DNA from: an uncultured Sulfitobacter sp.
GTDB taxonomy: Bacteria > Pseudomonadota > Alphaproteobacteria > Rhodobacterales > Rhodobacteraceae
DNA: 64,000 nt
Direction: 5' to 3'
NCBI RefSeq assembly: GCF_947497275.1
Contig: NZ_CANMFS010000003.1
Location: 186,001 to 250,000, forward strand
The notes under the pieces: generated by a model
The model's input: the letters and a program-made list of their open reading frames with translations, nothing else
Database searches by the model: none
Told to the model about the DNA's origin: nothing
In this document: one piece after another, positions 27,121 through 36,773 of the stretch
Position numbering within the stretch: the first letter of the stretch is position 1
How the letters are laid out: each line of letters starts with the position of its first letter
Position numbers and translations under genes: made by a program

Positions 27121-27905
27121 TGGGCATCAATGAGACGGAGTTGAGCGAAAGAGGAAAGGACGCCTTTTTCAGTCTCGTTGTACAACGTTTTTTTGACAAA
27201 GCTGATGAAGACTATGTGACAGCTCGCTTTCTGTTCTTAAATCGTCTTTACTCACAATTTCCGTGGGTAGCATGTCAAGCGTTGGAGAAGTACTTAAAAG
27301 CAGCACTTCTTTTGCGTTATGAAATCGCAGAAAGAAAACACAACCTAAAATCAAATTTCTCTAAGCTTAACCAATGCTCTGGCGTCTCTTTTCCGAGAAT
27401 GATCGAAGCGCCCTCTGGTTTCAACTTCTTGCTTGAGCAGCAAAACCCATGCGGAAAATCGAAACGCTGGAACTACCGAATGCAAACTAGCCAATTCATT
27501 TCTAAGCTTGAAAAGATGGGCTCACCGTCTTCGAGATACAACCAAACAAATATTAGTATTGAGCACTATGACATTCATCGATTTGACGCTGTATCAAAAA
27601 TGGTTCGCGATACCGCGTTAGACGGTCCGCACGTTCGGTTGAATAGAAGTATTGAAAACCTGTATTCGCGGGAAGAGGCTTGCCAAAGTCTGCGCTTCGG
27701 TCGCCTAAAGCTTACTCGAGAAGTTAGCGAGATGATCTTTAAAGAAAACTATGCCTATTTTCCGCAGAGCGCTACCAGCATTGATCAGATACACTTTCTT
27801 TATAGAGACAACAATGCAGTTCAAAACACTTTTGGGGCGGAAGACGGTGATTATATCAGCGCTGAAAAGTTATTAGACAAATTATTGCGAAATTCTATGA
27901 ATTGA
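27120..27905 (+). CDS. HEPN-domain protein, AT-rich, coupled to parE
   Basis: A 261-residue protein whose ATG overlaps the parE stop by one base (TGATG). Residues about 25-80 look like a HEPN domain: 'ADEDYVTARFLFLNRLYSQF', 'ACQALEKYLKAALLLRYE', then 'ERKHNLKSNFSKL'. The remaining 180 residues resemble no family I know. A strict RxxxxH ribonuclease motif is not obvious. Composition is strongly AT-rich compared with parE (20 G/C of 60 bases at 27301-27360), so the gene looks imported. HEPN proteins are often RNases or partners in toxin-antitoxin and phage-defence systems; any such role here is inference. Confidence 0.65.
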   Translation: MGINETELSERGKDAFFSLVVQRFFDKADEDYVTARFLFLNRLYSQFPWVACQALEKYLKAALLLRYEIAERKHNLKSNFSKLNQCSGVSFPRMIEAPSGFNFLLEQQNPCGKSKRWNYRMQTSQFISKLEKMGSPSSRYNQTNISIEHYDIHRFDAVSKMVRDTALDGPHVRLNRSIENLYSREEACQSLRFGRLKLTREVSEMIFKENYAYFPQSATSIDQIHFLYRDNNAVQNTFGAEDGDYISAEKLLDKLLRNSMN

Positions 27906-27965
27906 TCCAACGCGTGAAACCGCTAAAGAATCTACCCTAAACAAACCCAATCATCTAATGCGCTC

Positions 27966-28361
27966 CTACTCCTGCACCTCCCGCAAATACGCCACCAGAT
28001 CCACAATCGCGCGGCTGGTCATCATGGGCTGGCCGGTTTCGACCTTCAGGACCGTCTCATCGCCCGCGAAGAACTCGCCGTAGACCGGCATGGGCGATCC
28101 GTGGCTGACCAACGGGTCGCTGCCGTCGATGCGCATCACCACGCGACGTGTGGGAAAGCCGTCGTGGCGCCGCGCAAGATCACGCAGGGACGGCGGTTGC
28201 AAAAGCAGCGCGGGCGCCGGCGGGCCGTTGCCGCGCCCCTCCAGACCGTGGCACACAGCGCAGTGTTGCGCGTAGAGAGCGGCACCCGCTTCGGGGTCCT
28301 GGGCGCGCACCGCGACCGGTAAAAGCAGCAGCGCCGTGACCGTTGCAAAGAGTGTTTTCAT
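27966..28361 (-). CDS. Small periplasmic c-type cytochrome
   Basis: A 131-residue protein with a signal peptide ending 'VAVRAQ', one haem-attachment motif in 'YAQHCAVCHGLEGRGNGPPA', and a probable axial methionine in 'GSPMPVYGEFF'. The class I cytochrome fold finishes with 'TSRAIVDLVAYLREV'. It could carry electrons to a periplasmic enzyme or terminal oxidase; no partner gene adjoins. Confidence 0.92.
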   Translation of the reverse strand: MKTLFATVTALLLLPVAVRAQDPEAGAALYAQHCAVCHGLEGRGNGPPAPALLLQPPSLRDLARRHDGFPTRRVVMRIDGSDPLVSHGSPMPVYGEFFAGDETVLKVETGQPMMTSRAIVDLVAYLREVQE

Positions 28362-28545
28362 GGCAAAGTCCTCGTGACATCATCACACATTGGCCAAAAA
28401 TCCGCACCGGTTGCTGATCTGTGTCAAGTTACGTGGACAAATACAGAGAATACCGCAGTCTCGGCGCATTTCTCACCGGCACCTGCACCGGAGCAACGAC
28501 CGATTTGGGCTTGTATAGGACGCGCTGCAGCGCGTTAATGCGTCC

Positions 28546-29226
28546 ATGCGCCTTGCCCTTTTTTTCCTGCTGCTCCTCGCTGCCTGCGGTCGCCCCCTGA
28601 CGCCACAGGAGCGGTCGTTTGCGGCCGATATTCACGGAGATACGCTCGATTACGCCGAGGTCCGCTTGCACGATGGCGCACCCACCCGTGCGGTGACGTT
28701 CAGACGCAAGCCAAGGCCGCGCACGACCTGTCGGGAGTTGATCCTTCCACCTGAACCGCCCGAAGAAAAGATTATCACCACCAAGCCTGCCGCCGTGGCG
28801 CTGTTCAACACGGTGCTGTTCGACAAGGACTGGTACCTCGACGATTATCTGCCGGACTACCCGGACCGGATCGGTCTGGTCGCAGCGATGCTGCTAAGCC
28901 ACGAGTTGACCCATGTCTGGCAATGGCAGAACCGACAACTCACCGGTTATTCGCCGCTGCGCGCGGCGTTCGAGCATAGCCCGGGGGGCGACCCGTATCT
29001 GTTTGATCTCACGGACAGAAAATTTCTCGATTTCGGGTTCGAGCAGCAAGGCTCCATCGTCGAGGAGATGGTCTGTTGCCGTGCGCTCAACCCGCAGGGA
29101 GGGCGTACCCAGCGTCTGCACGCGCTGGTTAGCCAAGTGATGCCGGTAGCGCCATTACCGCAAAGCCCCGCACATGACGTGAGCTTGCCGTGGGACGGTA
29201 TCAATCTTGACAACATCTGCACATGA
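28546..29226 (+). CDS. Lipoprotein with HExxH zinc-metallopeptidase-like motif
   Basis: A 226-residue protein. The lipoprotein signal 'LALFFLLLLAACG' puts Cys14 at the mature N-terminus. 'LLSHELTHVWQWQNRQLTG' is a HExxH zinc motif, and 'EQQGSIVEEMVCC' some 60 residues later could give the third zinc ligand, as in gluzincins. The motif context resembles DUF4157-like or eCIS-associated peptidase domains, but no close family is recognised. The stop overlaps the possible start of the next gene (ATGA). Confidence 0.75.
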   Translation: MRLALFFLLLLAACGRPLTPQERSFAADIHGDTLDYAEVRLHDGAPTRAVTFRRKPRPRTTCRELILPPEPPEEKIITTKPAAVALFNTVLFDKDWYLDDYLPDYPDRIGLVAAMLLSHELTHVWQWQNRQLTGYSPLRAAFEHSPGGDPYLFDLTDRKFLDFGFEQQGSIVEEMVCCRALNPQGGRTQRLHALVSQVMPVAPLPQSPAHDVSLPWDGINLDNICT

Positions 29227-29234
29227 GAGGCCCA

Positions 29235-29669
29235 ATGGCACATTACGCTCTGATCATGGTTCTGGCAGGGATCGGCATTCCGATCCTTGCGGCCCTCAAT
29301 GCCCGACTTGGCGTACGCATCGGATCGCCAGCGGTGGCAGCGACCATCCTGTTCGTGATCGCGCTGACTGTTGCACTCGTCGTTGCGCTGGTGACCGCGC
29401 CACAGGGGTTCGCCCAGCTTGGCGGCGCGCCAAAGCACCTGTTTCTCGCCGGTGTGCTCGTCGCCTTCTATATTCTCAGCATCACGTTCATCGCGCCGCG
29501 TTTCGGGATCGGCAACGCAGTTTTTTTCGTGCTGTTGGGGCAGCTTGTCTCGGCGGCCCTCATCGACCAGTTCGGCCTGTTCGGCGCGCAGGTCTCGCCG
29601 CTGAGCCTGACGCGGGCGGCGGGGGTCGCCGTAATGGCGTTCGGCGTCTGGCTTACGCAACTGGCGTGA
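29235..29669 (+). CDS. DMT-superfamily YdcZ/DUF606-like membrane protein
   Basis: About 144 residues, almost entirely four to five hydrophobic helices ('LIMVLAGIGIPILAALNARL', 'FLAGVLVAFYILSITFIAPR', 'AVFFVLLGQLVSAALIDQFG', 'AAGVAVMAFGVWL'). It is half the size of typical ten-helix DMT exporters, matching the DUF606/YdcZ branch that acts as a dimer. I prefer the ATG at 29235 (agagg just upstream); the ATG at 29223, which overlaps the preceding stop, is the alternative. The substrate is unknown. Confidence 0.85.
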   Translation: MAHYALIMVLAGIGIPILAALNARLGVRIGSPAVAATILFVIALTVALVVALVTAPQGFAQLGGAPKHLFLAGVLVAFYILSITFIAPRFGIGNAVFFVLLGQLVSAALIDQFGLFGAQVSPLSLTRAAGVAVMAFGVWLTQLA

Positions 29670-29683
29670 CGTGCTGGCTTGGG

Positions 29684-29930
29684 TCAGGCGTCGGTTTCCT
29701 GCGCGCCGGATGCGCTTACTGCGTCCTCTGGCAGCGGCTTTGACACGCCTTCGAGCCGGATATCAAAGCCGTTGGACAATCGTACCAGCACTCCCTCGTC
29801 ATCGTGCGTTTTCTATGAAGCTGGCGACATCGACCATCGCGACGGGATCAAACGGATCCTCGGCAATCTGATCTCCGTCTTCCGGCGCGTCTCAGGCGGA
29901 ATCGTTCTTCATTCCGACGAAGCCGACCAT
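29684..29930 (-). pseudogene. Degenerate acidic protein fragment, possibly RTX-type tail
   Basis: On the minus strand, coding-like pieces appear in sequence: 'MVGFVGMKNDSA' then a TGA; 'DAPEDGDQIAEDPFDPVAMV' and 'DVASFIENA' then a frame change; 'DEGVLVRLSNGFDIRLEGVS' and a final stop at 29684. The last piece resembles the end of calcium-binding RTX or adhesin domains. The pieces are short, so this is tentative. Confidence 0.35.
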
Positions 29931-30075
29931 CGACGGGCCGGGCGGATGCGAGAAGCATAATGATCAAAGAAGACATGTTCGGGGCCTGTGCAGGTATTGC
30001 TGCTCAGCCCTTGACCAGTTCGAAAATACGGCAGGGCTTGGAAGCACTTGTGCCGCTGCCGCGTCCCGTTTCGCG

Positions 30076-30765
30076 CTAGAGCGGGATCAGCTTGCCTTGC
30101 TCCAGCCGGACGCGCCGGTCCATGCGCGCGGCGAGGTCGAGGTTGTGGGTCGCAATCAGGGCAGAAAGCCCGGTGCCGCGCACCAGTTCCATCAAGGTCG
30201 CGAACACTTTTTCCGAGGTTTCGGGATCGAGGTTGCCGGTGGGCTCATCCGCAAGCAGCACCTGCGGGCTGTTGGCCAATGCGCGGCAAAAGGCGACGCG
30301 CTGCTGTTCTCCGCCCGACAGGGCCGCGGGACGGTGCTCTGCGCGCGGTGCGACGCCTACCTGCGCCAGTAACTGGTTCGCGCGCGCCTCCGCGTCCGGG
30401 CGCGGCACACCATTGGCCAACTGCGGCAGCACGATATTTTCAAGCGCGGAAAACTCCGGCAACAGGTGGTGGAACTGATAGATAAAACCCACGTCCGCGC
30501 GCCTCACCTGCGTGCGGGCCCGGTCACGCTGTCCGCTTAGATCATTGCCCGCGATCTCGACCCGTCCCGTATCGGGCGTATCGAGCAGCCCCGCGATATG
30601 CAGCAACGTAGATTTGCCGGCCCCCGAGGGCGCCACCAGCGCGACGATCTCGCCGCGCGCCAATTCCAGGTCGATGCCGCGCAGAACCGTGACCTCGTTC
30701 GGCTTTCCGTGATTATAGCCCTTGGTGATGTCGCCAAGGCGCAACACCGGTGTTGCATCACTCAT
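30076..30765 (-). CDS. lolD: LolD: lipoprotein-releasing ABC transporter ATPase
   Basis: A 229-residue ATPase that drives release of outer-membrane lipoproteins from the inner membrane. Walker A is '[13 protein letters not shown]', the signature motif is '[15 protein letters not shown]' and Walker B '[15 protein letters not shown]'. The MacB/LolD-type '[20 protein letters not shown]' is present. The start overlaps the end of the permease gene by 8 nt, so the two genes form one operon and complex. Confidence 0.95.
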   Translation of the reverse strand: MSDATPVLRLGDITKGYNHGKPNEVTVLRGIDLELARGEIVALVAPSGAGKSTLLHIAGLLDTPDTGRVEIAGNDLSGQRDRARTQVRRADVGFIYQFHHLLPEFSALENIVLPQLANGVPRPDAEARANQLLAQVGVAPRAEHRPAALSGGEQQRVAFCRALANSPQVLLADEPTGNLDPETSEKVFATLMELVRGTGLSALIATHNLDLAARMDRRVRLEQGKLIPL

Positions 30766-32044
30766 ATCGCAGCGCCTCGACAGGGTTCATCCGTGCCGCA
30801 CGGCGCGCGGGAAAGATCGTGACGACGAAGGACAGTCCCAGTGACAAAGCGACCGCCGATCCCACATCCGCCAGCTCCAGCTTGGCCGGAAGAAAGTAAA
30901 TCCCCCGGATCGACGGGTCCCACGCATCGCCACCCGCCATCCAGTTGACGAAACCGAACACCTGATCGACATAGAGCGCGAACAGACATCCCAAAATCAC
31001 CCCCAGCGAGGTACCGATCAATCCGGTAAACGCGCCGCAAATGAAGAATATACGCAGGATCGACCCCTCGGTCAGACCCATCGTGCGCAGGATGCCGATA
31101 TCACGGCCCTTGTTCTTGACCAGCATAATCAGCCCCGAAACGATGTTCATCGCGGCGATCAGCACCAGCACCGACAGGATCACGAACATCACGTTATCTT
31201 CGATATCAAGCGCATTCAGAAAGCCCGATGACGCCTCGCGCCATGTCCAGACCATTGCCGTCTCGCCCGCCGCCTCGAGAATATCGGCGCTGAGCCGGGA
31301 CACGTTGTCTGGCTCCGCAACCATGACCTCCAGCTCGCTGACCGCGCCTTCGGAATTGAAAAACGACTGTGCCTCGGACAGAGGAAGATAGGCGCGGGTG
31401 CGGTCGATGTCGTATCGCCCGGCGGTAAAGATGTAGGTAATCTCGTATCCGTTCACCCGAGGACTGGTGCCAAAGGCTGTCTTGACCCCGTTGGGTGATA
31501 TGATCCTGATGCGGTCCCCCACCTGAGCGCCCAAAGTGCGGGCCACCCCCGATCCGATGGCGATGCCTTCGGAAAACCGCCCGATATCGCCTTGTGCATT
31601 TTCGGGATCCGCGACGCGCGGAATGGTCAAGAGGTCGTCGGGCGCGATGCCGTAGATTTCCACGCCTGCATTGTCGCTGCCGAAAGACGCCATCACCTGT
31701 CCGCGCACGATCGGAGCCACCCGCGTGACGCCTTCGACATTCTCGATGGTCGCCCGCAATGTGTCGTAGTCGCGAATGGATCGGTCGATCGCGCCATTGG
31801 GCTGCATGCGCCCCATTTCGTATACGGTGACATGCGCATTGGCGCCCAGAATGGTATCAACGAACTCAGCGCGAAAACCCGCCCGCACGGCCAGCGTCGC
31901 AATGAGCGCGAACACCGCCAGCGTAATCCCGATAAGACTGATCCAGGTCATGACACTGACGCCACCTTCGGCACGGCGCGCCCGCAGGTAGCGCCACGCG
32001 ATCATCCATTCGAACGGGGCAAAGGGAGCTGTTCTGTTGGCCAT
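30758..32044 (-). CDS. lolC: LolC/E-family lipoprotein-releasing permease
   Basis: A 428-residue inner-membrane permease with one N-terminal helix ('[20 protein letters not shown]'), a large periplasmic domain (about 55-270), and three C-terminal helices, the last followed by '[18 protein letters not shown]', typical of LolC/LolE/MacB permeases. The opening '[20 protein letters not shown]' is diagnostic of the Lol group. One permease gene with lolD is the alphaproteobacterial arrangement (a LolC/E homodimer). It delivers lipoproteins such as the one at 8582 to LolA. Confidence 0.95.
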   Translation of the reverse strand: MANRTAPFAPFEWMIAWRYLRARRAEGGVSVMTWISLIGITLAVFALIATLAVRAGFRAEFVDTILGANAHVTVYEMGRMQPNGAIDRSIRDYDTLRATIENVEGVTRVAPIVRGQVMASFGSDNAGVEIYGIAPDDLLTIPRVADPENAQGDIGRFSEGIAIGSGVARTLGAQVGDRIRIISPNGVKTAFGTSPRVNGYEITYIFTAGRYDIDRTRAYLPLSEAQSFFNSEGAVSELEVMVAEPDNVSRLSADILEAAGETAMVWTWREASSGFLNALDIEDNVMFVILSVLVLIAAMNIVSGLIMLVKNKGRDIGILRTMGLTEGSILRIFFICGAFTGLIGTSLGVILGCLFALYVDQVFGFVNWMAGGDAWDPSIRGIYFLPAKLELADVGSAVALSLGLSFVVTIFPARRAARMNPVEALRYE

Positions 32045-32095
32045 GACGGTCCTTGCAGGAAGTTTCGCGCAACCTGATCGTTCGCGCGCATAGGG

Positions 32096-32590
32096 TCAAG
32101 GGGCGGTAACGCGGCGTAGCGGCCACGCGACAAGGCGCACCAGTAGTCCGACACCCAATGTAGCCGTTACGAAACCGAAACAGGCAAAAATGAGCCCCGC
32201 AAAGTTGACAGGTACCGCCGGTTGATACGCCTGCCACGCGGCCCGCGCGATGCCAGAATCGGTAAAGCGAGCGGCATGGTAGGCCCGCATGAACGGACCG
32301 TGCCCCTGCAAGATGGCGAAATCCGTGCTCAGGCGTTCGTAGCGCGCGAACGTGCGCGCCATATCCGCGCCGCGCCGGGACAGAAACGCGGTGCCCGTCA
32401 TCTGCGCCAATGCATCCTCACGGCTAAGGCTGGCAGCGGCGGCGGATGCATCGAAATCGGCGACAACCTCGCCCAGCGCATCGACCGCACCGCCGAGCCG
32501 CTGCATGTACTGTTGCGAATACTCGGGAAACTGGGACCCGGCAATTGCGCCCGCCAAACCGCCTGCGAGTGTTAGTGCGCGCAGAATCAC
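32096..32590 (-). CDS. DUF2937 membrane protein
   Basis: A 164-residue protein with hydrophobic helices at the N-terminus ('ALTLAGGLAGAIAGSQFPEY') and near the C-terminus ('FAGLIFACFGFVTATLGVGL') and a soluble helical middle. 'FPEYSQQYMQRLGGAVDAL' and 'GHGPFMRAYHAARFTD' fit the DUF2937 family. Function unknown. It lies upstream of lolC in the same direction with a 51-nt gap. Confidence 0.8.
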   Translation of the reverse strand: MILRALTLAGGLAGAIAGSQFPEYSQQYMQRLGGAVDALGEVVADFDASAAAASLSREDALAQMTGTAFLSRRGADMARTFARYERLSTDFAILQGHGPFMRAYHAARFTDSGIARAAWQAYQPAVPVNFAGLIFACFGFVTATLGVGLLVRLVAWPLRRVTAP

Positions 32591-32771
32591 CGGATCGGTC
32601 CCGACGTATCACTGTATTTGATCGCTACAGTGCACCGAAGGCCCGAACCGTGCCGACAATCGCTATCGCTCACAGCGTTCATATGGCTCCTCCTCTTGCA
32701 CCCATCCTCTTGCTGCCTGCTTTTGCCGCGGCCCGCAAGATCGCACATACCCGCACCGGGCGAGGTTTTCT

Positions 32772-33935
32772 CTACTGCCGGGTCAGGCGAAGCAACCGAC
32801 CATCCGAGTTGTCGAGCAGCAGGATCGCGCCGTCCCGGTCGATTTCAACATCGCGCGCACGGATTTCGCCGGGAAAAAACCGCTCCTCCGCGACCGCTCT
32901 GTCGCCTTTGAGGCGCAGCCGCACAAGCCCCCCGGGAGTAAGCGAGGATGCAATGATATCTCCCTGCCATCCGGGGAACATCTTGCCGTTGTAGAACGCA
33001 AAATCGCCCGGCGCGATGACCGGATCCCAATAATACCGCGGCTCGGTGAAATCCGACGCGCGCGCATCCCCCGATCCGACGGGCGAACCGCTGTAATTCA
33101 CACCGTAGCTGACGACGGGCCAGCCATAGTTCGCGCCCTTCTCAAGTACATTCAATTCATCGCCGCCGCGCGGGCCGTGCTCCAGCGTCCAGAGTGCGCC
33201 GGTCGTTGGGTGTATATCCGCCCCCTGAACATTCCGGTGCCCCAGGGTCCAGACTTCATTGTCAAAGGGGTTTCCCGCAGCCGCCCCGCCCCTTGGCAAC
33301 ACCCGCACCACTTTGCCATAGGTCGTGCCCACATCCTGCGCAAGCTGGCGGTCTTGCTCGGTAAAATGTTCGCCTGTGGTGATGAATACATAGCCATCCT
33401 GCGGTACGACGCGGGAACCGAAATGCATCGCGTTGCGGGAGGGGGGCTGCTGTACGAAAATGTCGCTGACGTCGCTGAGCGTCGTTGCGTCCGGACTGAG
33501 CACCGCGCGCGCGGCCGCAGTGGATGATCTGCCGCCCCCCATCGGTTTGGCGTAGCTCAAATAGATCACGCGGCTGCGTGCAAAATCCGGCGCAAGCGCC
33601 ACATCCAGAAGCCCACCCTGCCCCTCGGCCAGAACGTCTGGCACACCGGTGATCGGTTCGCTGACCGTGCCATCCCGCACCATTCGAAGCGCACCGGTGC
33701 GCTCGGTCACCAGGTAGCCGCCCTCCGGCAGCACCTCTACGCCCCATGGTGTCTCAAGCCCTTCGGCCAGAACATCCACCTTGAACTCGATACCGCTATC
33801 CTGCGCTGGCGCGCGGGTTTGGGTAGGCCACGCCGGCCTAAACTGCGGTGCGTTCTTGCGTCCCTGCTCTACCCCCTGCGCGGACGCGGCAACGCCCATG
33901 AAAATGAACGCGGCACTCAGAAATATCGGCTTCAT
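32772..33935 (-). CDS. PQQ-dependent sugar dehydrogenase-like periplasmic protein (YliI family)
   Basis: A 387-residue secreted beta-propeller. The start at 33935 gives a signal peptide ending 'GVAASA' with a gggagg box upstream; a longer in-frame start is rejected. Family blocks: 'GLETPWGVEVLPEGGYLVTE', 'GLLDVALAPDFA', 'FTTGEHFTEQ'-like 'FITTGEHFTEQDRQ', 'WTLGHRNVQGADIHP', 'LEHGPRGGDELNVLEKGANY' and 'GEIRARDVEIDRDGAILLL'. These are the soluble aldose dehydrogenase hallmarks; family members oxidise sugars with PQQ, though many are of untested substrate. Confidence 0.92.
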   Translation of the reverse strand: MKPIFLSAAFIFMGVAASAQGVEQGRKNAPQFRPAWPTQTRAPAQDSGIEFKVDVLAEGLETPWGVEVLPEGGYLVTERTGALRMVRDGTVSEPITGVPDVLAEGQGGLLDVALAPDFARSRVIYLSYAKPMGGGRSSTAAARAVLSPDATTLSDVSDIFVQQPPSRNAMHFGSRVVPQDGYVFITTGEHFTEQDRQLAQDVGTTYGKVVRVLPRGGAAAGNPFDNEVWTLGHRNVQGADIHPTTGALWTLEHGPRGGDELNVLEKGANYGWPVVSYGVNYSGSPVGSGDARASDFTEPRYYWDPVIAPGDFAFYNGKMFPGWQGDIIASSLTPGGLVRLRLKGDRAVAEERFFPGEIRARDVEIDRDGAILLLDNSDGRLLRLTRQ

Positions 33936-34017
33936 AATCGCCTCCCGGTTGAAACTACGGGACACAGGATGGCACAAAACGCGCGCAGGTCCAGCCCGCG
34001 CGCGCCGCATGATTGCA

Positions 34018-35370
34018 TCAGATACCGCGAACCGTCAGCCCCTTGTAGATCTGCGCGATCTTCTCGACGGCCTGTGCCGGCTCCATCTCCTCGCTCTCAC
34101 CGGTACGGCGCGAGGTCAGCTCGACCATCCCGTTCTTGAGCCCGCGCGGACCCACTGTGATCCGCCATGGCAACCCGATCAGATCCATGGTGGCGAACTT
34201 GCCCCCCGCCCGCTCGTCCCGGTCGTCATACAACGGGTCAAGGCCTAGTGCCGTCAAACTGTCATAAAGCGCGTCGCACGCCGCATCGGCTTGGGTGTCC
34301 CCCTGCTTGAGGTTTATGATCCCGCAATGGAACGGCGTCACACCCTCGGGCCAGATGATGCCCCTGTCATCGTGGCTCGCCTCGATGATGGCCCCCAGAA
34401 GACGGCTCACGCCGATGCCATGGCTGCCCATATGGACCGGTGTCACTTTCCCGTCCGGCCCCTGCACAGTGGCGCCCATCGCCTCGGAGTACTTGGTCCC
34501 GAAATAGAAAATCTGTCCTACCTCAATGCCACGGGCAACGCGGCGGCGCTCTTCCGGCACTGCATCGAAAAGGGCTGCGTCGTGCGTCTCGTCCGTGCGC
34601 GCATATTTCGAAGTGAACTCCTCCATTATCGCCGCACAATCTTTGTGGCTGTTATAGTCGATCTCGCGGTCACCGAATCTCAAGTCGGTAACGGCGCTGT
34701 CATAGAACACTTCCGATTCGCCCGTCTCAGCGAGAACAAGGAACTCGTGCGTGTTATCCCCCCCCATCGCGCCACTGTCGGCCCGCATCGGGATCGCCTG
34801 AAGGCCCATCCGCTCGTAGGTCCGCAAGTAACTCACCAAATGGCGGTTATACGCGTGCAACGCATCCTCCTTCGTGAGATCGAAAGTGTAGCCGTCCTTC
34901 ATGAAAAATTCCCGACCGCGCATCACACCGAACCTCGGGCGCATCTCGTCGCGGAATTTCCACTGGATGTGGTAAAGCGTCAGCGGCAGATCCTTGTAAC
35001 TGCCCACATGGCTGCGGAAGATGTCGGTGACCATTTCTTCGTTGGTAGGGCCGTAAATCAGGTCGCGCCCTTGCCGATCCGTAATCCGCAACATCTCGTC
35101 GCCGAAGGCATCATAGCGGCCACTCTCACGCCACAAATCTGCCGATTGCAACGTCGGCATCAGCATCGGAATATGACCCGCACGTATCTGTTCCTCGTGC
35201 ACGATATTCTCCAGCTTGCGCAGCACCCGGAAGCCCAGCGGCAACCATGAATAGATACCTGCCGCGTTCTGCTTGATCATACCCGCTCGCAGCATGTAGC
35301 GGTGGCTGACAATCTGCGCCTCTGAGGGGGTTTCCTTCAGTACAGGCAGGAAATAACGGCTCAAACGCAT
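34018..35370 (-). CDS. proS: Prolyl-tRNA synthetase, short alphaproteobacterial type
   Basis: Charges tRNA-Pro. At 450 residues it lacks the INS editing insertion found in the roughly 570-residue E. coli enzyme, as in alphaproteobacteria and mitochondria. The N-terminal '[20 protein letters not shown]', class II motifs '[20 protein letters not shown]' and '[20 protein letters not shown]', and C-terminal '[20 protein letters not shown]' are all present, followed by an anticodon-binding domain. Trans-editing factors would be expected elsewhere in the genome. Confidence 0.97.
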   Translation of the reverse strand: MRLSRYFLPVLKETPSEAQIVSHRYMLRAGMIKQNAAGIYSWLPLGFRVLRKLENIVHEEQIRAGHIPMLMPTLQSADLWRESGRYDAFGDEMLRITDRQGRDLIYGPTNEEMVTDIFRSHVGSYKDLPLTLYHIQWKFRDEMRPRFGVMRGREFFMKDGYTFDLTKEDALHAYNRHLVSYLRTYERMGLQAIPMRADSGAMGGDNTHEFLVLAETGESEVFYDSAVTDLRFGDREIDYNSHKDCAAIMEEFTSKYARTDETHDAALFDAVPEERRRVARGIEVGQIFYFGTKYSEAMGATVQGPDGKVTPVHMGSHGIGVSRLLGAIIEASHDDRGIIWPEGVTPFHCGIINLKQGDTQADAACDALYDSLTALGLDPLYDDRDERAGGKFATMDLIGLPWRITVGPRGLKNGMVELTSRRTGESEEMEPAQAVEKIAQIYKGLTVRGI

Positions 35371-35528
35371 GCGCGCGCTCCTTTGTGTAGATTTCGTGTT
35401 TTGCTTAGGTCAAACCATACCCTGACACAATCGCCAACACGCGCCCTATTTCCTTTGGTTGAAAATATCCCGGGATGTTTGAAGGGCGGCGCCCTTCATC
35501 GTCTGCAGTGATTTGCGGCGCAGCCGCT

Positions 35529-36773
35529 CTATTCTACCGCGCCTGTCGCGCGCTGAGCCAAGCGCAGGGCAACTTCGCACGCCTTACCCATATCCTGAAC
35601 CGATATCCATTCAAGTGGCCCGTGGATCTCCTGCATTCCCGTAAAGATATTGGGGCATGGCAGCCCCATTTCCGTCAGCCGCGATCCGTCGGTGCCACCC
35701 CGGATCGGGATGCTGACCGGCTCCAGACCAACATCGTTCACCGCCGCATGGGCCAAATGCACCGGTGTCATGTCCTCTTCCAGCCAATAGCGCATGTTGC
35801 GGTACTGCGGCGTGATTTCACAGGTGATCTGCGCGCGCGGCTCGGTAGCCGCGATGGTCTCGCACACACGGGTCAACAGCGCGCCCTTGTCGGCCAGCCC
35901 CGCGCGCTCGAAGTCGCGGACGATGAACCCGATCCGCACCCGCGCCGCACCCCCCGAAATGTCGGTAGCATGGATGAACCCCTGCGCCCCGCTCGTCGTC
36001 TCGGGCGTCAGTGTCACTTGCGGCAGCGTATCTATGACCTTGGCCGCAAGATGCATCGCATTGACCAGCTTGTCCTTGGCCAAGCCGGGATGTACCGACA
36101 CACCTTCGATGGTCACGATGGCGCGGTCGGCGGAGAACGTCTCATGTTCTACTTCACCGGGTTTGGATCCGTCAAACGTATAGGCGAAATCGCAGCCCAT
36201 GTCGGCGGGAAGGCGCGGGTCGACGCCGCGCCCGATTTCTTCATCCGGCGTGAAAGCAAGGCGGATCCTGCCGTGCTTGATCTCTTGATTTTGCAACAGA
36301 TGACGCGCGGCAGTCATGATGATTGCCACACCCGCCTTATCGTCGCCACCTAGAAGCGTCATGCCCGACGCTGTAATGATGTCATGGCCGACGCAATCAG
36401 CGAGATGCGTTGAAATGTCGGGCCCCAGCCGCCGCCCGGGCGCATCGGCAAAACTGATGTCACCCCCGTTGTAGCGCGCGTGCAGCACCGGCTTCACGCC
36501 GCTCGCGTTGAATTGCGGTGCCGTGTCCACATGCGCACACCACCCCATCACCGGCCCTTCCGTAGTGCCGGGGATCGTGGCGAGCACCACACCGTATTCG
36601 GTCAGCGTCACGTCTTGCGCGCCCATGTCCTTGAGCTCCTGGACGAGCAAGCGGCTCAGATCCAGTTGGCAGGCCGTGCTCGGCTGGCTGTGGCTGGTCT
36701 CGTCGCTTTGCGTGTCGATCGCGGCGTAGCGCATCAGGCGCTCTTGTAGTTCGGCATCGTGGGGGGTGCGCAT
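35529..36773 (-). CDS. pepT: Peptidase T (tripeptide aminopeptidase)
   Basis: A 414-residue cytoplasmic dinuclear-zinc M20 peptidase that removes the N-terminal residue from tripeptides. Metal and catalytic motifs: 'VMGWCAHVDTAPQF', 'TLLGGDDKAGVAI', 'RLAFTPDEEIGRGVDP' and 'PIRGGTDGSRLTEMGLPCPN'. The dimerisation domain lies in the middle. The length and 'FTGMQEIHGPLEWISVQDM' near the C-terminus are typical of PepT rather than other M20 enzymes. Confidence 0.95.
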   Translation of the reverse strand: MRTPHDAELQERLMRYAAIDTQSDETSHSQPSTACQLDLSRLLVQELKDMGAQDVTLTEYGVVLATIPGTTEGPVMGWCAHVDTAPQFNASGVKPVLHARYNGGDISFADAPGRRLGPDISTHLADCVGHDIITASGMTLLGGDDKAGVAIIMTAARHLLQNQEIKHGRIRLAFTPDEEIGRGVDPRLPADMGCDFAYTFDGSKPGEVEHETFSADRAIVTIEGVSVHPGLAKDKLVNAMHLAAKVIDTLPQVTLTPETTSGAQGFIHATDISGGAARVRIGFIVRDFERAGLADKGALLTRVCETIAATEPRAQITCEITPQYRNMRYWLEEDMTPVHLAHAAVNDVGLEPVSIPIRGGTDGSRLTEMGLPCPNIFTGMQEIHGPLEWISVQDMGKACEVALRLAQRATGAVE

